NCBI RefSeq assembly: GCF_000143535.2
Contig: NC_037321.1
Location: forward strand, 372,001-436,000
Length of the DNA: 64,000 nt
Direction of reading: 5' to 3'
From: Botrytis cinerea B05.10
Lineage: Eukaryota > Ascomycota > Leotiomycetes > Helotiales > Sclerotiniaceae
The translations under genes were made by a program, and so were the position numbers. The notes below the pieces were generated by a model, which worked only from the letters and a program-made list of their open reading frames with translations, searched no databases and was not told where the DNA came from. Below are positions 22,612 through 34,425 of this stretch, piece by piece. Positions within the stretch are counted from its first letter, which is position 1. Each line of letters starts with the position of its first letter.

Positions 22612-25492
22612 AATGGGCGGTGTTGATTAAAAAAGTCGAGATCGGCGAGTAAGAAAGACCAAGATTGGTTTAAGGATTAGTAAATTTTAATCTGAATGAC
22701 CCGACCGGCGGAGAGAAAGAATGTAGAGAACTTCCTGCCTCAAGCAAGAGGTAGAAAACAACTTCAAAAAGAAAAGAAGGTATAGAGAAGAAATGGGCCT
22801 GCCCAAGAATCGAAGTGGGAGAAGTGGCGATGATATTGTTTAGTTTGCCAACCCAAGAATGATATTATGAATGTAAGAAGGAAGAAAGGAACAAGAAGAA
22901 GGATAGGAATAGTCTAAAGGTGCCATGCCACATGAAAATGCTAGACAGGCTTAGCATGGAAAATTACGAATCCCGTAACAGAAAGTCGTGGGTATTCGGA
23001 AGAAAAAAACCACGATATGAAGCTCATACCATGGGGTGATCTCAACTCGTCGATACAAAATGGGCATGAGCATGTCAGCAACTCCAGACAAATAGTGTCG
23101 GACTTGACGGCTCTTGGTTTGGGAGGTCAACTTTGACCCTGTCTGCTAAGAGATCATTCCATAATCGGAACTAGTGGATTTTCTACTTATGGAGGGGTGC
23201 AGCATGTGCGAGACGTCTGAGGGTCGGTCCTATGGCGATGTTGAGACAGCGAGACCATCGTATGGTGCGCGGTCAAGCTTTTCACAGATAATGTTGATTG
23301 GAAGACTCTTAATGAATGAATGTGATCGACACAAGGGGGGCACGACTTGTCAGATGGGTGGCGGTTACAGATGACGCTTGTCAATATATGCATGCCGTCG
23401 ATAGAGCGCTTAGAGTAATGAAGTATCCAGAGTATTAATCTGGGGACAGGAAAATATGATCCACGGCACCCAAAAGGATGTCCTACCACGGAAGGATTCG
23501 GCATCGCAGGACCATGATAGGTACAGTTATCAGTCAATCAAACCTCTCCAATGGCCCTTGGATTGAAGAGGGCTCCAGCGTTTTCGAAATGAGTTGTTGA
23601 GACTGAATGTTGTCTGGGAAAACGAGGTGTGAAGCTTTCCGAGTCTCATCATCAATCAATACCTTGTCAAACTTGGCATAAAATGATGCCAACTAGGCTT
23701 GATCGGTTAAAAGCCGACGGGGTTTTTGTGAGACTAGCCGAATTGAGTAGCAAAATTTGCTACTTCCGGATTTTCAACTTGGCCGAAGTATCACAGACCC
23801 TTTCACCTACCTTTCACTTACATTGACAACCAACGAAACGCGAATAACCTCATATAATCTCTTTACAATCTCAGTCAAACTTCAATACTGATCAGCCAGT
23901 GAAGTGGTAGGATTTCATGATCCCACTTTCTTCAATTGTCATCTGATATACTCAATGATTTTACACGGCGGGAAAATACGACACAAATTCTTCAACATCA
24001 TCTCAATGGATGTCAAGTCTTCCCGCCCGGCACGCATATATGTGGGTGTACTTACACCATCTTCTAAAGACTGGCTGAGGATGCTCCAAATGAAATTCGT
24101 TGAAGATTTTCATGCGGCAGCAAACAAATGAGAGGTCGTGAATGTTCCTCTAAGCGCCCTGTGTGAGATCCGTTCAACTGTTGGTTAGATCAATATTAGA
24201 TCTGCTGCGCCAATCGTTCCGGATCAACACGTTTTTCATCTGACATCGACGAGCCCTAATTCTAATTCGATGTGATATAAGACAAAGCGGCCTCTCTCCA
24301 TTTTTGATCATGGTTTTATTTCTATTTTTCGTATATATTTTTAGGTAGGTTACATTCTGCCACCATTCAATGTTATTTTCTGAGCCAGATTTCATCGGCC
24401 AAGATTCAAGGAGTCAGCAAATATATCATTTCTAAAATCCGATGAAAGTCCACGGTGAATGAAAGCAGAGGATGCGAGAGTCTTCTAATTCACGTGTCGG
24501 AACACTGTAGTACTATGAACTCATCCTACTGACGTGTTCCTATACCCCTGCAGTGTCGCTTTTTACCGTTACATCTTGAAACGTCATTCGTCGCTCGATC
24601 CATCGCGATGCCAGTCAGCTCGTGAAGATTTCTTTGCCGTCGCATGACATTTGCTACAATTTTTACACTCAGCCTCTGAAGTGGGGTCAATAGTCGGCCG
24701 CTTGTATCGTAAAGCTAAATTTACACAAGCATGTGAGCACCAGCAAGGATTTGCAGCGCAAAAATGTGCCTTCTAGATCACGGCATATGAATACGGGCCT
24801 CGTAGCAGGCTTCGTACTATTTTCCTGCTTTTACTATGTTACTGTTTTGACCCTATTCTAATCAAGTCGAATACATTTTCACAAACTCACCGCCTGACTT
24901 GATGCGGTACAAACTGTCTTTTTATCCAGCAAATTCTGACATTGACTGTTGTATTGATTGTCTGGGTTACAGATTTCTTCATCAGCCTCTCTCGCTAGAT
25001 GAGAGGGCACTCAAAGGGCTTAACGAATTCCCTTCTTGCTTTTATCATATGCATTAACCGTAGGATTTATCTGCGTCACAGCATAATCAGTTTCTTTTGA
25101 TCTCGAAAAGAAAGTCTCAGAAGCTCATCACACAGGCAGCGCTCGCGATGCTTTGCCTAAGAAGGTGCTTTAAATAAAGGCTTCAGCAATCCTCTAGGGT
25201 TAGCAGTACTCTTGCTGACATTGATCTATCTACTCTTGCGTTACTGTTAGTCTAACAACTTTATGTGACCTATTTCTTCTGTCGTGCGTCGATCAAACCG
25301 ATCATAAACACTGGTGTTTTATTTTCATCTAACAAATTTATTGTCATGATCATGAACATCATTCAAGCATCAATCCATAAGTTTTAGCATGAACCTACAG
25401 ATGCTCAACTCCTGGACATTGAACCCCGCTTTTTATGAGAATACCAAAATAGATGATCGAATTATATGTCATGGTGAAATGTTGACTTAACA
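22612..25492. other. Long intergenic region
   Basis: About 2.9 kb with no supportable gene. A perfect inverted repeat with 9-bp arms lies at 23746-23764. The ORFs at 23187-23537 and 23904-24131 lack motifs. The proximal part (to about 23.0 kb) is purine-rich on the plus strand, as expected for the pyrimidine-rich leader of the minus-strand gene. Confidence 0.5.
23746..23764. repeat. Perfect 9-bp-arm inverted repeat
   Basis: AGTAGCAAA and TTTGCTACT arms are separated by one base. It is intergenic with no gene nearby on either side. It could be a palindromic protein-binding site or chance. Confidence 0.7.
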
Positions 25493-27069
25493 TTAACCAC
25501 AAATTTCGGCCCCAGCCTGGAACTCAAGGAAACTATCTAGATAAGTCCTCAGGCGAAGTAATATTCGAACCAATATCCACGTTACAATCAAGCCTAACCA
25601 AACTCCACAGATTATTCCAAGTCCTGCAAGAAGCCTTGCATCTACAATGAATAGTATCAACAAAGTCTTCAATCCATCAGTGATCGTTATGAGCCAACTA
25701 TACAACGGTATTCTAAAGTTAGGAATAGTATCTATTAATTTAGTTGTTTCCAATATTTCGGCCATCTTGCACGCTACACGATTACCGATACTATCCCATG
25801 TTGCTTCTTCTGCCATTCTTCGACTCTCAATACTCATGGTTGATCTCAATTTAGGATCGTTGCCAAGTTTCAAGACCCTTTCAACAAATCCTGTAAGGTT
25901 TGATGGGGCCACCAAATAACCTGATCTATTTTCTGCAACAATTTCTGAAGGGCTAATAATGGTCAGCTTGTCCCAAATCCATGAAAGGGCCTAACTTACC
26001 CTCCCTCATCTCTGGCAATGACTGGTACACCACTTGCCATTGATTCTAAAACCACCAGACCAAAGGTCTCAGTGATTGAACAATGCAAAAATATATCGGC
26101 AGAAGCATAAGCTGAGGCTAGTGCTTCGCCTCTTAGCATCCCGGTGAAGATGACTTTTCCCTTCATCACTAGGTCTGCAAACAAATTTTTGATTTCGTGT
26201 TCAACCTTTTGACTCTGGTTGCCCCCAACTATGATGAGCTTGAATGGGAAATCTCTCTTAACCAACTCATCTGCTACGTCACTCAAAAACTCGAACCCTT
26301 TTTCTGGTGCAAGTCTAGCTACACAAATCATGATCAGCTCGCCATTCGGAGCCCAGTCCTTTCGATGTTCTTCTAGTCGTTTCGAAGGATGAAACATAGA
26401 ACCATCAACCCCTCTTCTCAAATTTATCATCTTTTTCACCGGTACTCCTGTCTTGACTAGATATCTTTTCACAAATGCACTTGGATAAAATATTGCCTTG
26501 ACACCCTCCCATCGAAAAAGATACCCTTGTACACTTCCAAATACCCAAACTGCCCATTTATTTAACGGGGTTGGAAATAATATATCGCAATAGCCTGATA
26601 AATCCGTTTGGAAATTCAGTAATACCGGAACTTGTTCTTTTTTCTGCTGTTGTCTTAACTGTAACAAGATCTGAAATCCTAGAGATGCAGGACTTGCCAG
26701 ATATATCAAATCTGGTTTTGATCCGAATGTCCCAGCATATAGTTTCGACAGACGTACAGGATAAACCACCGAAAGTTCTGGATTGTAAGGTAATGGATAT
26801 CCTTTCAATCTCAATTCGATATGATTGGCATCAGTTATTGTGGGAGCAATCGGGACTGCACAGGTTGAATTATGAGGCGCTACAACTGCGACGGAGACAC
26901 CATTTCTGCGAAGGTATTCCACCAAGTTTAACGTCGTTCTGCTCACGCCATTTACAGGTCCAAATGATTCTGTAGCGAGGAGGATACGCTTTCCCTTGAG
27001 AGCTGCTGGAAATTCCGATGGTGTATTTTGATTTGGACAATCTTTGGATAGCTCCATTCTCAAATCCAT
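25493..27069 (-). CDS. Glycosyltransferase family 4, SQD2/PimB-like, membrane-associated
   Basis: 509 aa from exons 27069-26000 and 25952-25493 with a 47-nt intron (GTAAGT..TTAG). GT-B fold signs: an N-terminal LLATESFGPVNGVSRTTLNL loop (glycine-rich acceptor-site region of the first Rossmann half), a second half starting ICVARLAPEKG, and the retaining-GT4 EX7E signature ETFGLVVLE (E334/E342). A PSEIV turn comes just after the intron. The C-terminus has a hydrophobic region (about LLAGLGIICGVWLGLIVTWIL), so the enzyme probably sits on a membrane. Family knowledge: related GT4 enzymes move a sugar from a nucleotide sugar to diacylglycerol, inositol lipids or mannan. The specificity cannot be read from sequence. 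It is divergent to a UDP-glucose dehydrogenase-like gene, which suggests a uronic-acid donor. Confidence 0.85.
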
Positions 27070-28027
27070 TTATTCAACGTATTGGAATTGTATTCCAAAA
27101 AAGATTATCATTGACTTAATCATTCTATCAAAAAAAACCCCCCAAATCTTTGAGTGGTGCCCAACCAACAAATTGATAAGGTCTTCTAATGGGTTACACT
27201 TTTCAGGCACGCGCCTAGGTCGTTATATCACAATTCCCATCATTCGCCTCTGTTATCAATCCTTCACATATCTATCCAGCATATTCTAACTGTGTATTTT
27301 GAGAAAGCTGTCTTCCCATGCTGTGCACAATCTCTATCTTATTGGATGTTTGTTTGTACAACCTCATTCAACCAATGAGAGGTGAGGACACAGCTCCACG
27401 TGGGGAAATTTCTGGTCCTGATTTTCGGAAACCAATTAATAGTTCCATGGTTAGATACGTCTTCTAGGGAATACTCAGTTATCAAACACCTCGTCAGAGG
27501 ATAACCAATCTTAGAAAAAAGATATGTTACCAATATTATCTTTGTTTTGAGATGAGTCATGAGCCAGTGTTGCTGTCAACGTGTAAGAATTTGTTGGCTC
27601 TCGTCTCCTTTTCGAGTATCTTAGAACTTCTTCGTGATCCTATCCTGGTGATGAGTGATTTGGATTTTGGGAAGTCTTATCAATATGTTTGTGATGATGT
27701 CTCTAAGAGATGACGAAGGGCGACTAGCTCCAGTTGTGGAAGTGTACCTTCTGCTTCTGTCATCTGTTCCTTCCTAGTCTATGCTCTCAATCTCCGTTCT
27801 TCTCATGCTTTCGTTCTCATTGTCGATATCTACTATAGATTGATAGAAACTCACCTGTTAAAAGCTTCCTAACAAGACCGCAGTTTCTGTTCTTTTCTCC
27901 ACTTCACTTCATGCGGTCCAAATTTGACACCTTAAATCTCAATCTTCAGCCTTCTCAAGCTTTTTCAAATAGTATATATGCTTCCTAGATATCTCTCATA
28001 TTGCAAAGAAGATATAAACCACCAAGT
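27070..28027. other. Divergent promoter region of the GT4 and UDP-sugar dehydrogenase genes
   Basis: About 960 bp between start codons that point away from each other, with no convincing ORF. It probably contains both promoters. A TA-rich TATATATG element is at about 27972-27980, some 50 bp before the dehydrogenase ATG. Confidence 0.5.
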
Positions 28028-30017
28028 ATGCCACCAAAGGATTCGATGCCATTAGATACAGATGAAAGTACCCACGATACATCAACTGCACCCACAACAC
28101 CTGATGGGAGTCTTACTTTCAGTCCCATGTTACAAGCTTTGAGTTTAGATGACGGGATCACATTCGAAAACTCTCTTAGAAATGAGAGCTCAACGCCTCA
28201 TCTTGTGAAAAATGTATGTTGCGTAGGTGCGGGGTATGTAGGTATGTAATCTTCCGATCCCCAGACTGTCCTGCTAAGGGATTTTATTAACTTCTCGATC
28301 TTAGGCGGTCCAACAGCAGCTATCCTCGCGCTTCAGAATCCACAAATAATATTCACAGTTTTCGATAAAGATACTTCTCGCATAAAGCAATGGAATTCAA
28401 AACACTTACCAATTCACGAACCAGGCCTATCAGAGATTATACGTATATGTCGTGATGGATCGAGGGCATTTTCAATATCCTATGATCAATCGACTGAAAA
28501 CGCCGAATCATCTTCTGAGGATTTCTCCGAGCATGCTAATCACATTCGCATTCCAGCACGATCGCCAAATTTGTTCTTCTCGGACAATGTCGAGAAATGT
28601 CTGGGCGAAGCAGATCTGATAATGATCGCAGTCAATACACCTACAAAAACTTATGGGATAGGTGCCGGAAAAGCAACAGATATGACAGCTGTAGAATCGG
28701 CTGTGCAAGATGTAGGAAAATTTGCAAAACATGGAGCTATTATCGTAGAGAAAAGTACCGTCCCTGGTCGAACTGGTGATTTTATCAAAGACATCGTATA
28801 GCGTTCCCCCCTCTCCTATTACAAGAAAGGATATTGACGCTCTCAAGCTCGCAATTCGCCGTCCTAATGAAATATTCCCGATCCTCTCATCTCCTGAATT
28901 CCTCTCCGCAGGCTCCGCCGTTCAAGATCTCCTACATCCAGACCGCATTCTGATTGGTTCTTCTTCCTCTCGCATCTCAAGTCTTGCAGCCCAATCCCTC
29001 GCTTCCCTTTACCACTGGATCCCTCCCCAGAACCTAATCCACACCACCACTGCCTCTTCCGAACTAGCGAAACTCGTTTCCAACGCCATGTTAGCCCAGC
29101 GAATAAGTTCCATCAATAGTATTTCCGCGATTTGCGAAGCTGTCAATGCGGATATCGATGAAGTGTCTTTGGCTGTAGGCCTAGATTCTCGGATTGGGGA
29201 TAAATATCTTAAAGCGGGAATTGGATTTGGAGGGAGTTGTTTTGGCAAAGATATTAAATCTTTGATTTATTTGGCTGAGGGATTAGGGTTGGATGAAGTG
29301 GCGGCGTATTGGGAGAGTGTGATAATGGTTAACGAGTGGCAGAGAAGAAGATGGATTGAGAGGATTGTAAGGAAAATGGGTGGTGGATTGAGGGGAAAGA
29401 AGGTAGCGGTGCTGGGGTATACTTTTAAGCAAGGTACTGGGGATGTGAGGGAGAGTTTGGCGAGGAAGGTAGTTAGGATGTTGGATGAGGAGAAACCGGG
29501 GGAAATTGTGGTTTGGGATGACGGGTGTGATAGGAAGGTATTGAAGGAGGAGATAAACGGAATAGAGAGTGCGAGGGTAGAGGAGGACTTATACACGGCT
29601 TGTGAGATGGCAGACGCGCTTCTTATTTGTAGGGAGCTGGAAAACTCTACAAAGAGGAAAAGTGAGGAAAAGATTGATCCGAGACCATTTTTCGGATATC
29701 CTTCGGAAATGGATTTGTTGGATTTCAGGAAATATTTATTATCGCAGTCTTGTGCGGAGGTGAGCATGAATGACCCACTAGGAAGGTTTTATCCAGAACC
29801 ACCTTGCGAGGAGAATTGCGCAAAATGCGAGCATGGGAAAGACACAAATACGGGGAAAGAGCAGGACATCGACTGGAAAAGAATAGTCAAGGGAATGAAA
29901 ACACCACGATGGATATTTGATGGAAGGGGTGTTGTTAATAGGACTGAACTGGAGAATATTGGAAAAGATGTTGGAGTAGAGGTTAGGGTTGTAGGAGTGG
30001 GGAGGCAAGAATGGTAG
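28028..30017 (+). CDS. UDP-glucose 6-dehydrogenase family protein (frame break near 28.8 kb)
   Basis: NAD-dependent oxidation of a UDP-hexose to a UDP-uronic acid. After a Ser/Thr-rich N-terminal extension of about 60 aa come the NAD-binding GAGYVG motif (residues 67-72), VNTPTKTYG, VEKSTVPGRTG, LSSPEFLSAG, HPDRILIG, AQRISSINSISA and the active-site loop GFGGSCFGKD (nucleophile about Cys372). A C-terminal GYTFKQGTGDVRES follows. Exon 1 is 28028-28241 and intron 1 is 28242-28304 (63 nt, GTATGT..TTAG). Between exon 2 (to 28795) and the rest the frame shifts. The only in-frame repair with GT..AG ends is a 34-nt intron at 28796-28829, shorter than any other here. That gives 630 aa. Otherwise the gene has a frameshift. 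The C-terminus has an extra Cys-rich loop (CEENCAKCEHG). Confidence 0.82.
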
Positions 30018-30921
30018 ATTGATCATTGGTCGGACATATGGTTATCTCAACAGAGGAAAATATGGTGATTGATGGAATTATATTGCATAACATTAAGCTT
30101 GGTCTCTAACTGCTTTGTCCAGTGCAACTCGTAGATCTTGGGGGTAAATTAGCTATTATATACATGAGTTAGTGGTGACTACACCCAACCAGGGAGTTTC
30201 TATCTTGTGAACATGGTTTTCTCCTGGTTATGTATAAGGATTTCATCTTGTGGACTAGGACTCACCTTCAAAGCAAGACCTACTCTTGCTCAGTATAGCG
30301 TTCAGCCATAGAAATAAACAAACTACATAGTTACCTCTTCGCTTCTATTCACGTTCAAAAACCTTGCCAAAGCTAAGATTCCTCTCTGAGGTATTGTCAT
30401 CTCGACGATGTAACAAGCTTCTTATCCACTGTCGAATAATCTCCACTGTATGCAGCGTGGAATCTTGCTTTGTTCCCCATATTTACACAGATCGGAATAC
30501 ACTGGTTTGATAATGAATGACACGGTCTTTCTTTCCTTTCCCTCGAAATTTTGCATGATTCGTATGTACACCACGCCCCAGGAACATAGGTCGATTCGTT
30601 CACAGATGTTCCTCAAGCTTCTTTTAAAACTTGTGGGACGTATTCTATGCCGGTGATATTAATCGGATGTGATGGTATGTGGTTGGTAACTGGGAATGTT
30701 GGGTCTGTATAAAGCTAATCGGGGCGAGGAATGTCTTAGGGCATGTCCATAGAGTTGTTGATGTTGTTGTTGTTGAAACTGGAGTGAAAGATGCATCATA
30801 CTCGTTGCATCCCTCGTTGTTTTTTATGTATCGTTGGCTCCGTCGAGTCAAGGTGGAGCATAATATTCGTGTCCGTATTGTTTTCCGTGGTGCTCTCTGC
30901 GGTAAGCGCACTTGCAGCTTT

Positions 30922-31020
30922 TCATGGTGCATGATATTGAGTCTGGCCATCTATGAATTCCTGTGCGGCATTGCGTCCAGCACAGTCCGTGATCTTCTCC
31001 GGGTAGAATTTGAGGCTCAT
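30922..31020 (-). CDS. Possible small protein or terminal exon
   Basis: A 32-codon ATG-to-TGA frame (MSLKFYPEKITDCAGRN..., ending QTQYHAP) whose residue mix looks more protein-like than the surrounding frames. Coding-like sequence extends a few codons upstream (IDYTGR) to a possible acceptor (GAATAG). It could be the last exon of a small gene whose 5' exons lie around 31.1-31.3 kb, but I could not find them. I recognise no family. Confidence 0.2.
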   Translation of the reverse strand: MSLKFYPEKITDCAGRNAAQEFIDGQTQYHAP

Positions 31021-31974
31021 GCGCCCCGTGTAATCTATTCATAGAGCGTGTACATATTTTAATAGAGTTCCATGGATACTCAAGCCGTCTCTGAGATTTG
31101 CTCCAGTACGTTCAATATGGGGTTAGCTCAGGGTGCGCTTTGCGGAGACAAGCGGTACCTATTTGGGAATTAGGGTTGATGAATTTTATAAAAAGAATCC
31201 TTGCCCATTGGCTATATTTAATGAAGATGATATACAAAAAGTGAAGTCGGAGTGAAGTGATGGCCACTAACCTTAGCGTCGCACTTGCAGTATTCCTGTC
31301 TCTTGTGATCAATGCTTCATTTGTTCCAACAAGCTCTCAAACCACAAACTTATCATATTGGAACCCATCTAAAGTTTTCCCCTTTCGTTATATAATGCTG
31401 GAAGCTCATCTTGTCCTTGATATATAATTGCTCACTTACTATCCTGATGTGCTTCAAACCCTTGTGTGGTATGGCTTTCGTTTTTCTTCTCTGGGAGATA
31501 GACTGAACGCTTAGAAGATGTCATTCGACGAACTAGTCGATCATTGCAGGTTCTCTAATTACGGCAAAATCACTGTATGGATCCTAACACTTCATCATAT
31601 ATTCCAAATATTCCCAAGGCTTTATTGACCCCTAAGTTTTGAGGTCGAGACATGGTCATGTGATATGGGCACTGTCTCCCAAGTTTGCTTAGCTCAATGC
31701 TTCAGAGAATGTTTATCAATCACCGCGTTTAAGAGAGTTTCACGATATCAGAAGACGGCCGGATCGTTCTTTAAGAAGTGGCAATCTACGTAAAGCATTG
31801 AGTGATGTTTACATAGTAATCATGTGATTTGTCAGACGAATCCCGGAAATCCGGCACAGGTTTGCGCCAACGATCAGCTCTTTGCATTTGCACAGCACCA
31901 TGCTCCCTTTGGGTCACACTCCGTGTACTACGAGATCATCTATAGCTATAGAGCCTGTTCACGTTAGGGTACAG

Positions 31975-31997
31975 GAGCGGCTAAGTTGCAGCCGCTC
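31975..31997. repeat. Hairpin-forming inverted repeat, 8-bp arms
   Basis: GAGCGGCT and AGCCGCTC arms flank a 7-nt loop. The arms are GC-rich in otherwise AT-rich intergenic DNA. No function is assigned. Confidence 0.7.
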
Positions 31998-32854
31998 AGT
32001 AATGCATAGTATGCTGTGCATACGCTCATGGTATGATGGACCCTAATCATTCGAGTCATGGTGCCTTGGTAGCGAGTCTGAAACTGCAAAGGGTACAGAG
32101 CGAGTGTAGATTCTTATACTTTGACCATTTGACCAAGATGCCATGGAAGTTGAGAGCAAGTGTAGGAGTGACACTTGCTGAAATAGTTCATTTGTTTCGC
32201 TTACTAAGGATGCACAGACAGCATGTTCGCATGGCAATTACACTCGAATTTCCCGATCAATCATTTTCTTTGCTTCTTTGCCACAATCTTATACTTTGAA
32301 AATGACAAAAGCTTGTCGTTTCTAGGGCGTGTAGTGACGGTGCAAGTAGTCACTTGCTGGAAGGTGTCAAGTTGTAGTTTGGTGACTGTCCCTTGATCAT
32401 CCCTCGCCTTTAGAGAAAGTCAAATATCTTCCGTTGAATGGACTCCAAACAAAATTCTATATCGTACCATGTTTAGTTGCTCTGGCTCAAGATGGTTTTC
32501 TCCTTTCGTTGGAACTCTCACGGGAGCCGTCCGAGCGTCCATACGTGCCTGCAATCTATTTCTCGATGGGTTTAGTATCCCGAAGAACATCTGAGCGTTC
32601 GTACAGCTTGTGCCAGTTGATAAATTAGTTTCATCCCGCCATTGGCAGCCATGTTTATGGGCGACTTTATGGTGAATGATTCCATCTTATCAAGCAAGTA
32701 GTCTAATAAAATCCAATTTTCGCACATGGAGACCAGGTCCAAGCTATAATGCGAACTGTTCTAATATTAAGGTAGAGTGTTTCCCTTTCCTCTCGCCCAG
32801 TAGGTGGAATTGAAATCATTGCATTGCTGGCTCAATACTCAACGATTTTTCAAT

Positions 32855-34425
32855 ATGCGAATCCCTCCACCTCAGATTCTGTCAACCTTTCCACAACCGA
32901 ACTACATCGACCCAGTAACTAGAGGACCCGTACTTCTCATAATAACCGTCGTTTTTCTTCCTATTATATACATTGTGGTTGGTCTACGAACCTTTACACG
33001 GACCCATCTATCCAAACACTTTGGTATTGATGATGTATTTCTTCTAATCGCTCTCGTCCCGACTACAGCCTGCGCCGTTATTGCACTTCTCGCCCAAGAA
33101 CGTTGGAAATGGAACCGTCATATCTGGGATGTTGCACCAGATGACGCTGAGTTTGGACTCAAGATATCTTTACTGCTGGAGTGTTTATTCGGACTTGCTG
33201 TTGCATTAACGAAAATATCTTTGCTTATCTTGGTGATGCGGGTCATGTCCAGGGGAACAGGCTTACTTAAACATCTAGCCATTGCTATGATTGTGATAGT
33301 AGCATGTGAAGCAATTGCTTTTGATGTGGTTATTGTCAACAATTGCAGGTATGATGATCAGATTTGCTGTAGGACCGAAAAAAATGCTGATTACATACAA
33401 TAGCCCCGTTTCAGACTACTGGAAATTATCTAACTCACCTCAAAATTGCATCGATGAACGAACACATTTACTTGCAAGCGCAATCATTAATACTTGCTCC
33501 GATTTCTTTGTTTTCTTCTTACCTATACCTACCGTGTTTAGCCTTCCCATACCCTTTCGTCAACAATTCATGCTTTTCCTCCTCTTCGCTGCTGGATTGG
33601 TTGTCTGTGCTTCGGGTGTTGTTAGGATATGGTATATACACGCTACATATTCATCATATGATAGGACTTGGTTCTCGTATCCATTGTGGATATCTAGTGT
33701 ATTGAATTTATACATAGGAATAGTAAGAATCCCTCAATTATCTGTCGTCGTCTCCAGTCAAGAATCTGTGATATTAACCCCGACTACTTTAGATATGCAC
33801 CGCACTCCCAGCTACGAAGCCATTCTTCTCCACATTTCTTCCGTCTCTATTCGGGCATAACACTCAACCTTCGGACGAAAGTCTATACAAATTATCGGCC
33901 CATAACCCTTCCAAGGCTAGAATGCATCCATCTCACAACGAGTTCAAACCCGAAGAATCTTTCAACATTGGCGACATATCAGATCCAATGGCTGAAAATA
34001 CGGAGATTCCCGATTATGTGAGGAGATCCAGACAAATGCTTCCGCTATCATATTTGAGTTTTCAATCATCAAATCGACGATCATCGAATCAGCGATCATC
34101 ACTACAAAGATCATCAAATCCACCATCATATCATCATCAGTCTTATCAAACTTATAACACTCGAGATATGGAATTTGACGAAGCAAGCCTGAGTATTGGC
34201 TCATACTTAGGACGGAGATCCGCTCGTTTAACCCAGCAATCGGATAGAACATATCAATGTGACCGCTCAAGTATAAATACTTTTGTCACCGAAGAACCTG
34301 GATCGCCACACTCATCACGATTCGCCAGCAGTTTGATGGAGGTTCCATATTCTTATAATCAATTTGGCAGAGCACACGAATTACGTCCGTCTGAGAGTCA
34401 AGACGTCCTGATACATGCAAGATAA
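32855..34425 (+). CDS. Fungal rhodopsin-like seven-transmembrane protein (Pth11-related, no CFEM)
   Basis: 481 aa from exons 32855-33348, 33404-33722 and 33793-34425 (introns of 55 and 70 nt; GTATGA..TAG and GTAAGA..TTAG). The ATG at 32855 is the first methionine of the frame. The protein has about seven hydrophobic helices, starting LLIITVVFLPIIYIVVGLR. Family-typical landmarks are RTFTRTHLSKHFGIDDVFLL after helix 1, a Cys-containing NNCSPVSDYWK loop created by the first splice, DFFVFFLPIPTVFSLPIP, and NLYIGI joined across the second splice to ICTALPATKPFF. The ~170-residue tail is cytosolic, Ser/Arg-rich and repetitive (SSNRRSSNQRSSLQRSSN). The family is large in plant-associated fungi, with roles in surface or nutrient sensing known for only a few members. 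No N-terminal CFEM domain is present. Confidence 0.88.

Larger units (their letters stand above)
30018..32854. other. Long intergenic region between dehydrogenase and 7TM gene
   Basis: About 2.8 kb. It holds one short, protein-like minus-strand frame (30922-31020, listed separately) and an 8-bp-arm hairpin at 31975-31997. The other ORFs (30397-30603, 30679-31044, 32033-32299) are motif-free. Confidence 0.5.
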
